Shown: in pieces, positions 53,264 through 62,667 of the stretch | Position numbering within the stretch: position 1 is the stretch's first letter | Layout: each line of letters opens with the position of its first letter | Source of the DNA: Pseudomonas yangonensis | Lineage (GTDB): Bacteria > Pseudomonadota > Gammaproteobacteria > Pseudomonadales > Pseudomonadaceae | DNA: 64,000 nucleotides | Assembly: GCF_009932725.1 (NCBI RefSeq) | Contig: NZ_BLJU01000022.1 | Location: 1 to 64,000 of the forward strand | Direction: 5' to 3' | The notes under the pieces: model-generated | The model's database searches: none | What the model was told of the DNA's origin: nothing | The model's input: the letters and a program-made list of their open reading frames with translations, nothing else | Position numbers and translations under genes: made by a program

Positions 53264-54610
53264 TCAGTCGAGTTTGTTCAGCACATCGCCAACGGCGTTG
53301 AAGACGCGGTCGAGGTCTTCGATCTTGGCGTTGAAGGTCGGGCCGAACTGCAGGGTGTCGCCGCCGAAGCGCACGTAGAAACCGGCCTTCCACAGGGCCA
53401 TGCCGGCCTCGAACGGACGGATCACCGCATCGCCGTCACGCGGGGCGATCTGCAGGGCGCCGGCCAGGCCGCAGTTGCGGATGTCGACCACATGTTTGGT
53501 GCCTTTCAGGCCGTGCAGGGCGGCCTCGAACTTCGGCGCCAGCTCGGCGGACTGCTGGATCAGGTTCTCGCGCTGGAGCAACTCCAGCGTCGCCAGGCCG
53601 GCGGCGCAGGCCACCGGGTGCGCCGAGTAGGTGTAGCCGTGGGTGAACTCGATCATGTGCTCCGGCGACGGCTGCTGCATGAAGGTGTTGTAGATCTCGC
53701 TGCTGGCGATCACCGCACCCAGCGGGATGGCGCCGTTGGTGATCTGCTTGGCGACGTTCATCAGGTCCGGAGTGACGCCGAAGAACTCCGCGCCGCTCCA
53801 CTTGCCCATGCGGCCGAAGCCGGTGATCACTTCGTCGAAGATCAGCAGGATGTTGTGCTGCGTGCAGATATCGCGCAAGCGCTGCAGGTAGCCCACCGGC
53901 GGCACGATGGCGCCGGCCGAACCGGACATCGGCTCGACGATCACCGCGGCGATGTTGGAGGCGTCGTGCAGTTCGATCAGCTTGAGCAGTTCGTTGGCCA
54001 GCTCCACGCCGCCGGTTTCGGCCATGCCCTTGGTAAAGGCCATGCCCGGTTGCAGGGTGTGCGGCAGGTGGTCGGCATCCATCAGCTGGCCGTACATCTT
54101 GCGGTTACCGCCAATGCCGCCGAGCGAGGTGCCGGCGATGTTGACGCCGTGATAGCCACGGGCGCGGCCGATGAAACGGGTCTTGGAAGCCAGGCCTTTC
54201 AGGCGCCAGTAGGCCTTGGCCATCTTCACCGCGGTATCGGCGCACTCGGAGCCGGAGCCAGTGAAGAACACATGGTTGAGCTCGCCCGGCATCAGGTCGG
54301 CGACCTGCTCGGCCAGCTTGAACGACAGCGGATGGCCGTACTGGAAGCCCGGCGAATAGTCGAGGGTGCCGAGCTGCTTGGCCACGGCCTCCTGGATTTC
54401 CTTGCGCGAGTGGCCGGCGCCGCAGGTCCACAGGCCGGACAGGCTGTCGTAGATCTTCCGGCCCTGGTCATCGGTGAGCCAGCTGCCTTCTGCACCGACG
54501 ATGATGCGCGGGTCGCGCTGGAACTGGCGGTTGGCGGAGAACGGCATCCAGTGCGCATCCAGCTTGAGCTGGCTGGCCAGGGACGGAGTTGCGGTCTGCG
54601 GCATGTTCAT
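53264..54610 (-). CDS. bauA: Beta-alanine (omega-amino acid):pyruvate transaminase
   Basis: 448 residues. A class III PLP aminotransferase that converts beta-alanine and pyruvate to malonate semialdehyde and alanine. The segment HHVFFTGSGSECADTAVKMA-like (LNHVFFTGSGSECADTA, ~118) binds the cofactor phosphate. LLIFDEVITGFGRMG (~255) has the conserved Asp, and the PLP Lys is in LMNVAKQITNGAIPLG (~286). The sequence suits the Pseudomonas BauA/omega-transaminase group. Upstream lies a divergent LysR gene, downstream the semialdehyde dehydrogenase. Confidence 0.9.
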   Translation of the reverse strand: MNMPQTATPSLASQLKLDAHWMPFSANRQFQRDPRIIVGAEGSWLTDDQGRKIYDSLSGLWTCGAGHSRKEIQEAVAKQLGTLDYSPGFQYGHPLSFKLAEQVADLMPGELNHVFFTGSGSECADTAVKMAKAYWRLKGLASKTRFIGRARGYHGVNIAGTSLGGIGGNRKMYGQLMDADHLPHTLQPGMAFTKGMAETGGVELANELLKLIELHDASNIAAVIVEPMSGSAGAIVPPVGYLQRLRDICTQHNILLIFDEVITGFGRMGKWSGAEFFGVTPDLMNVAKQITNGAIPLGAVIASSEIYNTFMQQPSPEHMIEFTHGYTYSAHPVACAAGLATLELLQRENLIQQSAELAPKFEAALHGLKGTKHVVDIRNCGLAGALQIAPRDGDAVIRPFEAGMALWKAGFYVRFGGDTLQFGPTFNAKIEDLDRVFNAVGDVLNKLD

Positions 54611-54647
54611 CGGGATGGCCTCGGCAGTGGCGGCGTGTTCGGGACAA

Positions 54648-54696
54648 TGTGGGAGGGGCTTTAGCCGCGACTGTCGCCGCTGAAGCGCCTCCCACA
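54648..54696. repeat. Inverted REP pair (TGTGGGAG family) in the bauA/LysR promoter gap
   Basis: TGTGGGAG (54648-54655) and CTCCCACA (54689-54696) close a pair of REP-like palindromes. The same pair type occurs at 62668-62735. It lies 90 bases from the LysR start, inside the divergent control region. Confidence 0.75.
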
Positions 54697-54787
54697 GATA
54701 CAGCGTCAGTTGCCAGTTAAGGTGCCACGGGCATAGAGTCAGTAAAACAATACTCTTCTTATCTTCAGTTCAAGGTCGACTAAACAA

Positions 54788-55705
54788 ATGAGCAGCCGCC
54801 GCCCCGACCCGCTGGCCCAGGTCAGCGACTTTGAAATCCGCCTGCTCAAACTGTTTCGCAGCGTGGTGGAATGCGGTGGTTTTTCCGCAGCCGAGAGCGC
54901 GCTGGGCATCGGCCGCTCGGCCATCAGCCAGCAGATGAGCGACCTCGAACAACGCCTCGGTTTGCGCCTGTGCCAGCGCGGCCGTGCCGGCTTCGCCCTG
55001 ACCGAAGAAGGCCGCGAGGTGTACCAGAGCACCCTGCAGCTGCTGGCGGCGCTGGAGAGCTTTCGCACCGAGGTCAACGGCCTGCATCAGCACCTGCGCG
55101 GCGAGCTGAACATCGGCCTGACCGACAACCTGGTGACCATCCCGCACATGCGCATCACCAACGCCCTGGCCCGCCTCAAGGTGCAGGGGCCGGACGTGCG
55201 TATCAACATCCGCATGACGCCCCCGTCGGAAGTGGAACAGGGGGTGCTCGACGGCCGCCTGCATATCGGCGTGGTGCCGCAAGTCGGTGCCCTATCCGGC
55301 CTGGAATACCAGGCGCTATACGATGAACGCTCGCTGCTTTACTGCGCGGTCGGCCATCCACTGTTCTACGTCGACGACCAACAACTTGAAGACGACAGGC
55401 TCAATGCCCAGGAAGCCATCGCCCCGACCTTCCGCCTGCCGCCCGAGGTGCAGAACCATTACCAGGCGCTGAACTGTACGGCCAGCGCATCGGACCGCGA
55501 AGGCATGGCCTTTCTCATCCTCACCGGTCGCTATATCGGTTACCTGCCCGACCACTACGCCCAGGCCTGGGTGCAGCAGGGTCGCCTGCGCGCGCTGAAG
55601 GCATCCACTCGCTACTACGACATCAACCTGGCAGCGGTAACGCGCAAGGGCCGTCGCGCGCACCTGGTGCTGGAGAGTTTTCTCGAGGCCCTGGCTGAAG
55701 CCTGA
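54788..55705 (+). CDS. LysR-family regulator, probable BauR
   Basis: 305 residues. The N-terminal winged HTH is IRLLKLFRSVVECGGFSAAES to LEQRLGLRLCQRGRAGFALTE (~15-70). The C-terminal substrate domain spans ~95-300. It diverges from bauA with a 177-base gap, the usual place of the regulator of the beta-alanine pathway. The activating ligand is probably beta-alanine or a pathway intermediate (inference). Confidence 0.87.
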   Translation: MSSRRPDPLAQVSDFEIRLLKLFRSVVECGGFSAAESALGIGRSAISQQMSDLEQRLGLRLCQRGRAGFALTEEGREVYQSTLQLLAALESFRTEVNGLHQHLRGELNIGLTDNLVTIPHMRITNALARLKVQGPDVRINIRMTPPSEVEQGVLDGRLHIGVVPQVGALSGLEYQALYDERSLLYCAVGHPLFYVDDQQLEDDRLNAQEAIAPTFRLPPEVQNHYQALNCTASASDREGMAFLILTGRYIGYLPDHYAQAWVQQGRLRALKASTRYYDINLAAVTRKGRRAHLVLESFLEALAEA

Positions 55706-55862
55706 ACACATAGAACGACCGTACCGAAAAACGGCTCGAGCATGCACAGCCCTGGTGCATTTGTGCTATCACGGCGATTTTCCTTGCAGCGCACTTGTCA
55801 CCCAGGCGGCGCTGGGGTATCTGTGCAATCGCTCGGCTCCCTGATCAGTTCGGAATCACCCC

Positions 55863-56525
55863 ATGACCTTCGAAGTCCCCGCCCACGGCACCACCGGCAA
55901 ACCCGCCGGGCGCATTCGCCAGAAGAACGAAGAAGCCATCATCAAGGCTGCCGAGGAAGAGTTCGCCCGGCACGGCTTCAAGGGCACCAGCATGAACACC
56001 ATCGCGCAGAATGTCGGCCTGCCCAAGGCCAACCTGCATTACTACTTCAACAACAAGCTGGGCCTTTATCTGGCGGTGCTGAGCAATATCCTCGAGCTGT
56101 GGGACAGCACCTTCAACAACCTCAGCGTCGAGGACGACCCGGCCGAGGCACTGGAGCGCTACATCCGCGCCAAGATGGAGTTCTCCCGGCGCCAGCCGAA
56201 GGCCTCGCGCATCTTCGCCATGGAAGTGATCAGCGGCGGCGACTGCCTGTCGCAGTACTTCAACCAGAACTATCTGGACTGGTTCCGTGGCCGTGCCGCG
56301 GTGTTCGAAGGCTGGATCGCCGCCGGCAAGATGGACCCGGTCGATCCGATCCACCTGATTTTCCTGCTGTGGAGCAGCACCCAGCACTACGCCGACTTCG
56401 CCTCGCAGATCTGCCGGGTGAAGCAGTGCTCGCGCCTGACCAAGCAGGACTTCGAGGAAGCCTCCGACCAGCTGGTACAGATCATCCTCAAGGGCTGCGG
56501 CCTGACGCCCGTCGCCAAAGCCTGA
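55863..56525 (+). CDS. TetR-family regulator of the RutR type
   Basis: 220 residues. HTH region AEEEFARHGFKGTSMNTIAQNVGLPKANLHYYFNNK (~35-70). The C-terminal part (ILELWDSTFNNLSVEDDPAEAL to YADFASQICRV) suits the YcdC/RutR ligand domain (PF08362), whose E. coli member senses uracil. Pyrimidine breakdown feeds beta-alanine into the bauA pathway next door, so a link is attractive but unproven. Its stop overlaps the next start as TGATG. Confidence 0.85.
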   Translation: MTFEVPAHGTTGKPAGRIRQKNEEAIIKAAEEEFARHGFKGTSMNTIAQNVGLPKANLHYYFNNKLGLYLAVLSNILELWDSTFNNLSVEDDPAEALERYIRAKMEFSRRQPKASRIFAMEVISGGDCLSQYFNQNYLDWFRGRAAVFEGWIAAGKMDPVDPIHLIFLLWSSTQHYADFASQICRVKQCSRLTKQDFEEASDQLVQIILKGCGLTPVAKA

Positions 56526-57109
56526 TGGCCTTCACCCTGTCCGCGCCTTGCGAATACCGCGAGGAGATTCGCAAGAGCCGCTTCCTCGCCCTCGCCGCGC
56601 CGGTTGCCAGCGCGGCGGACGCACAGGCCTTCATCGACAGCCACGGCGATCCGGCCGCCTCGCACAACTGCTGGGCGTGGAAGGTCGGCAACCAGTACCG
56701 CTTCAACGACGACGGCGAACCGGGCGGCACCGCTGGCAGGCCGATACTCGCCGCCATCGAAGGACAGGACTGCGACCAGGTGGTGGTGCTGGTGATCCGC
56801 TGGTACGGCGGCATCCAGCTCGGCACCGGCGGCCTGGCCCGCGCCTACGGCGGCAGCGCAGCCAAATGCCTGCAGGCCGGCGAGCGGCGCGAACTGGTCG
56901 TGCGTCAGGCCTTCACCTGCCACCTGCAGTTCGCCGAACTCCCCGTGTTCAAGGCGCGTCTGGGCGAGCTGGACAGCCTGATCGAGAGCGAGGATTACGA
57001 CGCCAGCGGCGCGCGCCTGCACCTGGCCGTGGCACCGGCCGAGCGTGAAAAGCTGGAGCGTCTGTTGGGTGATATCAGCCGTGGCCGGGAGAGCCTGAAG
57101 GCACCATGA
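56525..57109 (+). CDS. YigZ/IMPACT-family protein
   Basis: 194 residues. N-terminal UPF0029/Impact domain with EYREEIRKSRFLALAAPV (~9-26), NCWAWKVGNQYRFNDDGEPGGTAG (~48-71) and VVLVIRWYGGIQLGTGGLARAYG (~85-107). The C-terminal domain is DUF1949-like. Linked to translation control in eukaryotes; the bacterial role is unclear. It is coupled to the upstream TetR gene by TGATG and to the downstream DUF922 gene by ATGA, so the three genes are one operon. Confidence 0.9.
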   Translation: MAFTLSAPCEYREEIRKSRFLALAAPVASAADAQAFIDSHGDPAASHNCWAWKVGNQYRFNDDGEPGGTAGRPILAAIEGQDCDQVVVLVIRWYGGIQLGTGGLARAYGGSAAKCLQAGERRELVVRQAFTCHLQFAELPVFKARLGELDSLIESEDYDASGARLHLAVAPAEREKLERLLGDISRGRESLKAP

Positions 57110-57672
57110 AACGAACGATCACTGCACTGCTTTCACTGCTGTGGCTGGCGCTGCCTGTTCACGCCGAAGTACAGCAGCGGCTGCAAGAGCAGTATTACGA
57201 CCTGCAGGTAGCGTCCGGTGAGTCCCTCAGCCGTGCCATCAGCCAGGCCTCACCGGTTCGCCAGAACGGGCAGATCTACCACGCCTACACACGCTGGCAG
57301 GTGCAATGGAATTTCTGGTGGCGCGAGCAACGCGACGGTCGCTGCCAGATCGACCTCACCCGCACCCGGTTGAACGCCACCATCACCCTGCCCCGCCTCG
57401 GGGGCGGCGATGCGCAACAGCGTCAGCGTTTCCAGCAGTATCTCGGCGCGCTGCGTGAACATGAGCTGGGCCACTACCGCATCGGCCAGGCAGCAGCCGC
57501 CGAGATCGACGCGGCGCTGCTGGCGACGCCGGAATACCCCAGTTGCGCCGAGCTGCAACAGCAGGCCAACCGCCGCGCCAATGCCGTCCTGCAACGGCAT
57601 GTCGAACATGAACGCCGTTACGACCGCGAAACCGGCCATGGCCGCACACAGGGTGCCTGGTTGGCGGAATAA
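57106..57672 (+). CDS. DUF922 family secreted putative zinc protease
   Basis: 188 residues with a signal peptide (LLSLLWLALPVHA, cut after ~20). The family's WQVQWNFWWREQRDGRCQID block is at ~65-84 and a zinc-binding H-E-x-x-H motif, HELGHYRIG, at ~122. Starts inside the YigZ stop (ATGA). Protease activity is inferred from the motif. Confidence 0.85.
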   Translation: MKRTITALLSLLWLALPVHAEVQQRLQEQYYDLQVASGESLSRAISQASPVRQNGQIYHAYTRWQVQWNFWWREQRDGRCQIDLTRTRLNATITLPRLGGGDAQQRQRFQQYLGALREHELGHYRIGQAAAAEIDAALLATPEYPSCAELQQQANRRANAVLQRHVEHERRYDRETGHGRTQGAWLAE

Positions 57673-57829
57673 CACTGCAGCGAGAGCTACGCCCCGCCGC
57701 GAAGCATGGCGGGACGCGCCCGATAAGCTTCGCCCCGAGGCGAGACGCCTACAGAGGATTGCCGTGCCGGGATTATCGGGTCGGCATTCGCTATGCTGAT
57801 CTTCTTTCTCAACCGCCATGGAGTCCGAC

Positions 57830-58513
57830 ATGACTGCCTCTCGATCCATCCTGATCATTGGAGCCTCACGCGGCCTCGGCCTTGGTCTGGCCGGTGAATT
57901 CGCCGCCCAGGGTTGGGCCGTTACCGCCACGGTGCGCAGCGCCGCACAGGAAGCCCCTCTGCAAGGGCTCGGCGTTCGCGTCGAACAGCTGGAAATGACC
58001 GACCCGGACAGCCTGGAACAATTGGCCGGACGCCTGAGCGGCCAGCAGTTCGACGTCATCTTCGTCAACGCCGGAGTGGCCGGGCCTTCACACCACAGCA
58101 CCGCACAGGCCAGCGCCGAGGAGATGGGTCAGCTGTTCCTGACCAATGCCGTCGCCCCGCTCCGCGTAGCCGAGCGCCTGCTGCCGAACCTGGCTGCCGG
58201 GCACGGGCTGATCGTGTTCATGAGCTCGATCCTCGGCAGCATCGAGACGGGCGCCGGCCTGGGCATGCCGCTGTACGGCGCCAGCAAGGCCGCGCTCAAC
58301 CACCTCGTGCAGTGCTTCGTACGCACTCAGGACAATCCGCACCTCGGCGTGATGCTGATGCACCCTGGCTGGGTGCGCACCGACATGGGCGGTGCCGACG
58401 CCCCGCTGGATATCGACAGCAGCTGCAAGGGCATGGTCCAGCAGGTCAGCGCCGCCGTTGGCCAAGCCGGCCTGCGCTATCAGGACTTCGAGGGCAACCC
58501 GCTGCCCTGGTAA
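57830..58513 (+). CDS. Short-chain dehydrogenase/reductase
   Basis: 227 residues from ATG 57830, with GGAG six bases upstream. Cofactor loop GASRGLGLGL (~11-20), NAGVAG (~82), SSILG (~130) and YGASKAAL (Tyr and Lys, ~147-151) form a complete SDR active site. Resembles carbonyl-reductase-like 'CsgA/sniffer' SDRs rather than FabG. No operon partner and no known substrate. Confidence 0.87.
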   Translation: MTASRSILIIGASRGLGLGLAGEFAAQGWAVTATVRSAAQEAPLQGLGVRVEQLEMTDPDSLEQLAGRLSGQQFDVIFVNAGVAGPSHHSTAQASAEEMGQLFLTNAVAPLRVAERLLPNLAAGHGLIVFMSSILGSIETGAGLGMPLYGASKAALNHLVQCFVRTQDNPHLGVMLMHPGWVRTDMGGADAPLDIDSSCKGMVQQVSAAVGQAGLRYQDFEGNPLPW

Positions 58514-58577
58514 GCGTCAGCGCTGGATATCGGCCCGCACCAGGCGGGCCGTGCAATTCCGTAGGAGAAGAAGAACG

Positions 58578-59045
58578 ATGGAAATACGTATCGGTAATGA
58601 ACCGGAGTTGATCCGCTTGGCTCAAGGTATCCGCTATCAGGTCTTCACATGTGAACAACGGATTCCTAAAGAGTTGGACCTTGATGGATTGGATGAGACG
58701 TCCTTCCATGCTTTGGCAACTGAACAAGGTGAGCCAATTGCCACCGCCCGTCTAACAGTAAAAGAGGACGGTTCCTCTACCATGGCCAGAGTGGCGGTCA
58801 GCGAGCCTTATCGGAGCGCGGGAGTAGCCTCGGCAGTTGTCCAGGCATTGATGCAGCATGCGCAGAGCATAGGTGCCACCTCCATTGACCTTCATGCTCA
58901 CAGCCACCTGAAAGGCTACTACGAAAAATTTGGGTTTGAGTTCATCAAGGACGTTGAAATCGTCGGCGAGCATCAGCTCATTGAAATGCGGCGCCAACTC
59001 GTGCACATAGCAGCGCAAGGTAATAGCTCCCAGGCATCAGCGTGA
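58578..59045 (+). CDS. GNAT-family N-acetyltransferase
   Basis: 155 residues from ATG 58578 (AGGAGAAG upstream). The opening EPELIRLAQGIRYQVFTCEQRIPKELDLDG fits the ElaA-like/acyl-homoserine-lactone-synthase-like GNAT entry strand. The acetyl-CoA loop is VAVSEPYRSAGVASAVV (~90-106), and HSHLKGYYEKFGFE is the C-terminal block. The gene is markedly lower in GC than its flanks, so it may be acquired. Acceptor unknown. Confidence 0.85.
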   Translation: MEIRIGNEPELIRLAQGIRYQVFTCEQRIPKELDLDGLDETSFHALATEQGEPIATARLTVKEDGSSTMARVAVSEPYRSAGVASAVVQALMQHAQSIGATSIDLHAHSHLKGYYEKFGFEFIKDVEIVGEHQLIEMRRQLVHIAAQGNSSQASA

Positions 59046-59207
59046 AGGCAATACCGCGACGCTCTGCGTCTCTACCGGACCGGATAGGCTGTTGCCATTT
59101 CGCGCCTGCGTGCACAGTCAGAGCGCCTCGGAATTCGTATACTCTTGCGCGCTATAACACTCGCTGGATGCGAGTCACCCACACAACCGTCAATCGGAAC
59201 CAGGTCA

Positions 59208-59774
59208 ATGGACAACCTGTATCAGCCCCCCAAAGCCGAGCTGCTCGACGAACAATCCCAAGCCCGTAGCGCCTTCTTCGTCACCTCACTGAAGAAGTTC
59301 TATTTGCTGTACTTCACCACTTTCAGCCTGTACTCCTTCTACTGGTTCTACAAACAGTGGGACCTTCAGCGCAGCGCAATGCTGCCGAAAAAGATCTGGC
59401 CGGCGGCACGCTCGATCTTTCAGATATTTTTCACCCATTCGTTGTGCAGGCTGATCAGCGAACACAAGCAGCGCCTGGGTCAGGCGGCCTGGAGTTACTC
59501 GGGTACCGCCTGGGCCTACGTGATCCTGACCATCGTCACCAATCGCCTGTCGCGAATCGACGGCCCAGGGGGCGCTCTTGAATTGCTCATACTGTTCGCC
59601 ATCATCATGGTGCCCGCCATGCCCCTGGCACTGATCCAGCAGCAAGCCAACCAGGCGAGCGGCGACGAAAACGGGCAGAGCAACGCAACTATCAGCGGCC
59701 TCAACCTGCTGTGCATGGCCCCCGGGGCCTTGCTATGGCTGCTCTTTATAGGCGCGCTCTTCATCGGAGAATGA
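59208..59774 (+). CDS. Inner-membrane protein of unknown function
   Basis: 188 residues from ATG 59208. Hydrophobic segments at ~30-48, ~105-120, ~128-145 and ~165-185, with FTTFSLYSFYWFYKQWDLQR near the start, a pattern seen in DUF4234-like proteins. The N-terminal MDNLYQPPKAEL resembles the short cytoplasmic heads of several Pseudomonas membrane proteins. Function unknown. Confidence 0.7.
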   Translation: MDNLYQPPKAELLDEQSQARSAFFVTSLKKFYLLYFTTFSLYSFYWFYKQWDLQRSAMLPKKIWPAARSIFQIFFTHSLCRLISEHKQRLGQAAWSYSGTAWAYVILTIVTNRLSRIDGPGGALELLILFAIIMVPAMPLALIQQQANQASGDENGQSNATISGLNLLCMAPGALLWLLFIGALFIGE

Positions 59775-60010
59775 CTGCTCGCCTTGGTATCGGGCGAGCA
59801 CGTCAGGCGCGGCTACCTGCGCCTCCCGGATGGCATTCGCCTCAGTACGCTCAAACCCAGTGCATTTAGCGCACCCAGTGCGCTGGTTCGCACCAATCCC
59901 GCGCACGAATCTGTACAGGCGGCTGACGCTAACGCCCGCCGCCTGCTTTTCTGACCTCCTGGCCAAGTTTTTGCTTTAGCCCCGCTCAGTTATTGCAACG
60001 AGCGCCTCCC

Positions 60011-61558
60011 ATGTCCGCCCCACCCGAATCCCCACGCCTGCAGCTGACCGCCATCAGCAAGCAATACCCCGGCTGCCTGGCCAACGACCGTATCGATCTG
60101 ACCCTCGCCCCCGGTGAGATCCGTGCCCTGCTCGGCGAGAACGGCGCCGGCAAGAGTACGCTGATGAAGATCATCTACGGCGTCACCCAACCCAGCAGCG
60201 GCGAGATTCGCTGGCAGGGCGAGCGGCTGACGATGCGCGACCCGGCCATGGCTCGCAGCCTGGGCATCGGCATGGTGTTCCAGCATTTCTCGCTGTTCGA
60301 GACCCTGACCGTCGCCGAGAACATCGCCCTGGCGATGGGGGCGGACGCAGGCACGCCGAAGCAGTTAGAGCCGAAGATTCGCGAGGTGTCGCAGCGCTAC
60401 GGCATGGCGCTGGAGCCGACGCGCCTGGTGCACAGTCTGTCCATCGGCGAACGCCAGCGGGTGGAGATCGTGCGTTGCCTGATGCAGGACATCAAACTGC
60501 TGATCCTCGACGAGCCCACCTCGGTACTCACGCCGCAGGAGGCCGACGAGTTGTTCGTCACCCTGCGACGCCTGGCCGCCGAGGGCTGCAGCATTCTGTT
60601 TATCAGCCACAAGCTAGGCGAGGTGCGCGCGCTGTGCCAGAGCGCCACGGTGCTGCGCGGCGGCCGGGTGTCCGGCCATTGCGTGCCGGCCGAATGCAGC
60701 GATCTGGAGCTGGCGCGGCTGATGGTCGGCGACGCCGAGGGACTGGAAAGCAGCTACCCGAAAGTCAGCGGCGGCCTGCCACGGCTGCGCGTGGATGATC
60801 TCAGCTGGCACAATCCCGATCCCTTCGGCTGCTCGCTGGACCGCATTCGCCTGGAGGTGCGCAGCGGCGAGATCGTCGGTATCGCCGGGGTGGCCGGCAA
60901 TGGCCAGGACGAATTGCTCGCCCTGCTCAGCGGCGAAACCCGTCTGCCGCGTGGCGAGCGCGAGCGGGTCAGCCTGGATGCCGCGCCAGTGGCCAATCTG
61001 CATCCGGATGCGCGGCGTGGGCTTGGCCTGGCCTTCGTGCCCGCCGAGCGCCTCGGCCATGGCGCCGTGCCGGAGATGAGCCTGGTGGACAACGCCCTGC
61101 TCACCGCCTTCGGTCAGGGCCTGGTCAAGGGTGGGCTGGTGCAGCGCGGCAAGGTGCGCGCGCTGGCCGAGCAGATCATCCAGCGTTTCGCGGTGAAAAC
61201 GCCGGATGCCGACACGGCTGCGCGCAGCCTGTCCGGCGGCAATCTGCAGAAATTCATCCTCGGCCGCGAGATTCTGCAAAACCCGAAACTGCTGGTGGCT
61301 GCGCACCCGACCTGGGGCGTGGACGTCGGTGCAGCCGCCGCCATCCACCGCGCGCTGATCGCCCTGCGCGATGCCGGCGCGGCGATCCTGGTGATCTCCG
61401 AAGACCTCGACGAGCTGTTCCAGATCAGCGACCGCATCGGCGCGCTGTGCAGCGGGCGCCTGTCGCCGCTGGCCGAGACGGCGAAGGTATCCACCGTGGA
61501 AGTCGGCCGCTGGATGGCCGGTGAATTCGATCAACCCGCCGCCGCCGCGGCCTGCTGA
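60011..61558 (+). CDS. ABC transporter ATPase, nucleoside/sugar type (two ATP domains)
   Basis: 515 residues from ATG 60011; a TTG at 59993 is the alternative. The first nucleotide-binding domain has Walker A LLGENGAGKSTLMK (~37-50), signature LSIGERQRVEI (~140) and Walker B LLILDEPTSVL (~160). The second domain (~255-510) has a degenerate Walker A, GVAGNGQDELLALL, and signature SLSGGNLQK (~405). This tandem form belongs to the CUT2/nucleoside group (NupO/BmpD/YufO). The two permeases follow directly. No BMP-type binding protein is in the window. Confidence 0.92.
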   Translation: MSAPPESPRLQLTAISKQYPGCLANDRIDLTLAPGEIRALLGENGAGKSTLMKIIYGVTQPSSGEIRWQGERLTMRDPAMARSLGIGMVFQHFSLFETLTVAENIALAMGADAGTPKQLEPKIREVSQRYGMALEPTRLVHSLSIGERQRVEIVRCLMQDIKLLILDEPTSVLTPQEADELFVTLRRLAAEGCSILFISHKLGEVRALCQSATVLRGGRVSGHCVPAECSDLELARLMVGDAEGLESSYPKVSGGLPRLRVDDLSWHNPDPFGCSLDRIRLEVRSGEIVGIAGVAGNGQDELLALLSGETRLPRGERERVSLDAAPVANLHPDARRGLGLAFVPAERLGHGAVPEMSLVDNALLTAFGQGLVKGGLVQRGKVRALAEQIIQRFAVKTPDADTAARSLSGGNLQKFILGREILQNPKLLVAAHPTWGVDVGAAAAIHRALIALRDAGAAILVISEDLDELFQISDRIGALCSGRLSPLAETAKVSTVEVGRWMAGEFDQPAAAAAC

Positions 61559-61568
61559 CGGAGTCGTC

Positions 61569-62666
61569 ATGCTGTTATCCCTGGAACCGCGCGGCCAGCA
61601 ATCGCGCCCCATGCTCTGGCTGTCGCCGCTGCTGGCCGGCGTACTGACCCTGGTGAGCGGTATGCTGCTGTTCACCCTGCTCGGCCATGACCCGCTGGAA
61701 ACCCTGCACACCCTGCTGATCGCCCCGGTCAGCGACTGGTATGGCGCATCCGAATTGCTGGTCAAGGCGTTGCCGATTCTGCTCTGCGCTCTCGGCCTGG
61801 CGGTGGCCTACCAGGCGCGCATCTGGAACATCGGCGCCGAAGGCCAACTGCTGATCGGCGCCCTGGCCGGCAGCGCCATGGCCCTGCAACTGATCGACTG
61901 GGAAAGCCGCTGGGCACTGGCCTGGGTGGTGCTGGCCGGCACCTGCGCGGGCGCGGCCTGGGCCGGGCTTACCGCCTGGCTGCGCACGCAGTTCAACGCC
62001 AACGAAATCCTCACCAGCATCATGCTCAACTACATCGCGTTGAACCTGCTGCTGTTCTTCGTGCATGGCCCACTGAAAGACCCGGCCGGCTTCAACTTTC
62101 CCGAATCGGCCATGTTCGGCGATGCCAGCCGCCTGCCGCTGGTCAGTGAGGACGGGCGCCTGCATGGCGGCCTGTACCTGGCGCTGCTGGCTCTGGTGGC
62201 GGTATGGGTGCTGCTGCACAAGAGCTTTCTGGGTTTTCAGATCAAGGTGCTCGGCCTGGACAAGCGCGCCGCCGGTTTCGTCGGTTTTCGCGAGAAGCGC
62301 CTGGTGTGGTTCGCACTGCTGGTCAGCGGCGCCCTGGCCGGTATGGCGGGTGTGGGCGAAGTAGCCGGACCCATCGGCCAGTTGGTACCACAGGTCTCGC
62401 CCGGCTACGGCTACGCAGCGATCACCGTGGCCTTTCTCGGGCGCCTCAACCCGCTCGGCATCCTCGTCGCCAGCCTGCTGATGGCCCTGCTCTACCTGGG
62501 CGGCGAGAACGCGCAGATGAACCTGAATCTGCCGCAGGCGATCACCCAGCTGTTTCAGGGAATGATGCTGTTCTACCTGCTGGCCTGTGACGTACTGATC
62601 CTCTACCGGCCACGGCTGAAGTGGAAATGGGCACGCGGCGAAACGCTCGCCGAGGCGACTACCTGA
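61569..62666 (+). CDS. ABC transporter permease 1, nucleoside type
   Basis: 365 residues from ATG 61569, ten bases after the ATPase stop. About ten hydrophobic helices of the BPD_transp_2 family. Conserved stretches include AYQARIWNIGAEGQLLIGA (~80-98) and NANEILTSIMLNYIALNLLL (~143-162). Forms the membrane channel with the next permease. Substrate likely guanosine, purine or another nucleoside by family. Confidence 0.9.
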   Translation: MLLSLEPRGQQSRPMLWLSPLLAGVLTLVSGMLLFTLLGHDPLETLHTLLIAPVSDWYGASELLVKALPILLCALGLAVAYQARIWNIGAEGQLLIGALAGSAMALQLIDWESRWALAWVVLAGTCAGAAWAGLTAWLRTQFNANEILTSIMLNYIALNLLLFFVHGPLKDPAGFNFPESAMFGDASRLPLVSEDGRLHGGLYLALLALVAVWVLLHKSFLGFQIKVLGLDKRAAGFVGFREKRLVWFALLVSGALAGMAGVGEVAGPIGQLVPQVSPGYGYAAITVAFLGRLNPLGILVASLLMALLYLGGENAQMNLNLPQAITQLFQGMMLFYLLACDVLILYRPRLKWKWARGETLAEATT

Positions 62667-62667
62667 C

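Noticed and set aside
51642..53378. 578-codon plus-strand frame opposite the semialdehyde dehydrogenase
   Set aside because: Antisense shadow of a gene with clear catalytic motifs.
55742..57109. 455-codon plus-strand frame spanning the TetR and YigZ genes
   Set aside because: Its upstream part is out of frame with the TetR gene; only the YigZ part is real, starting at the TGATG overlap at 56525.
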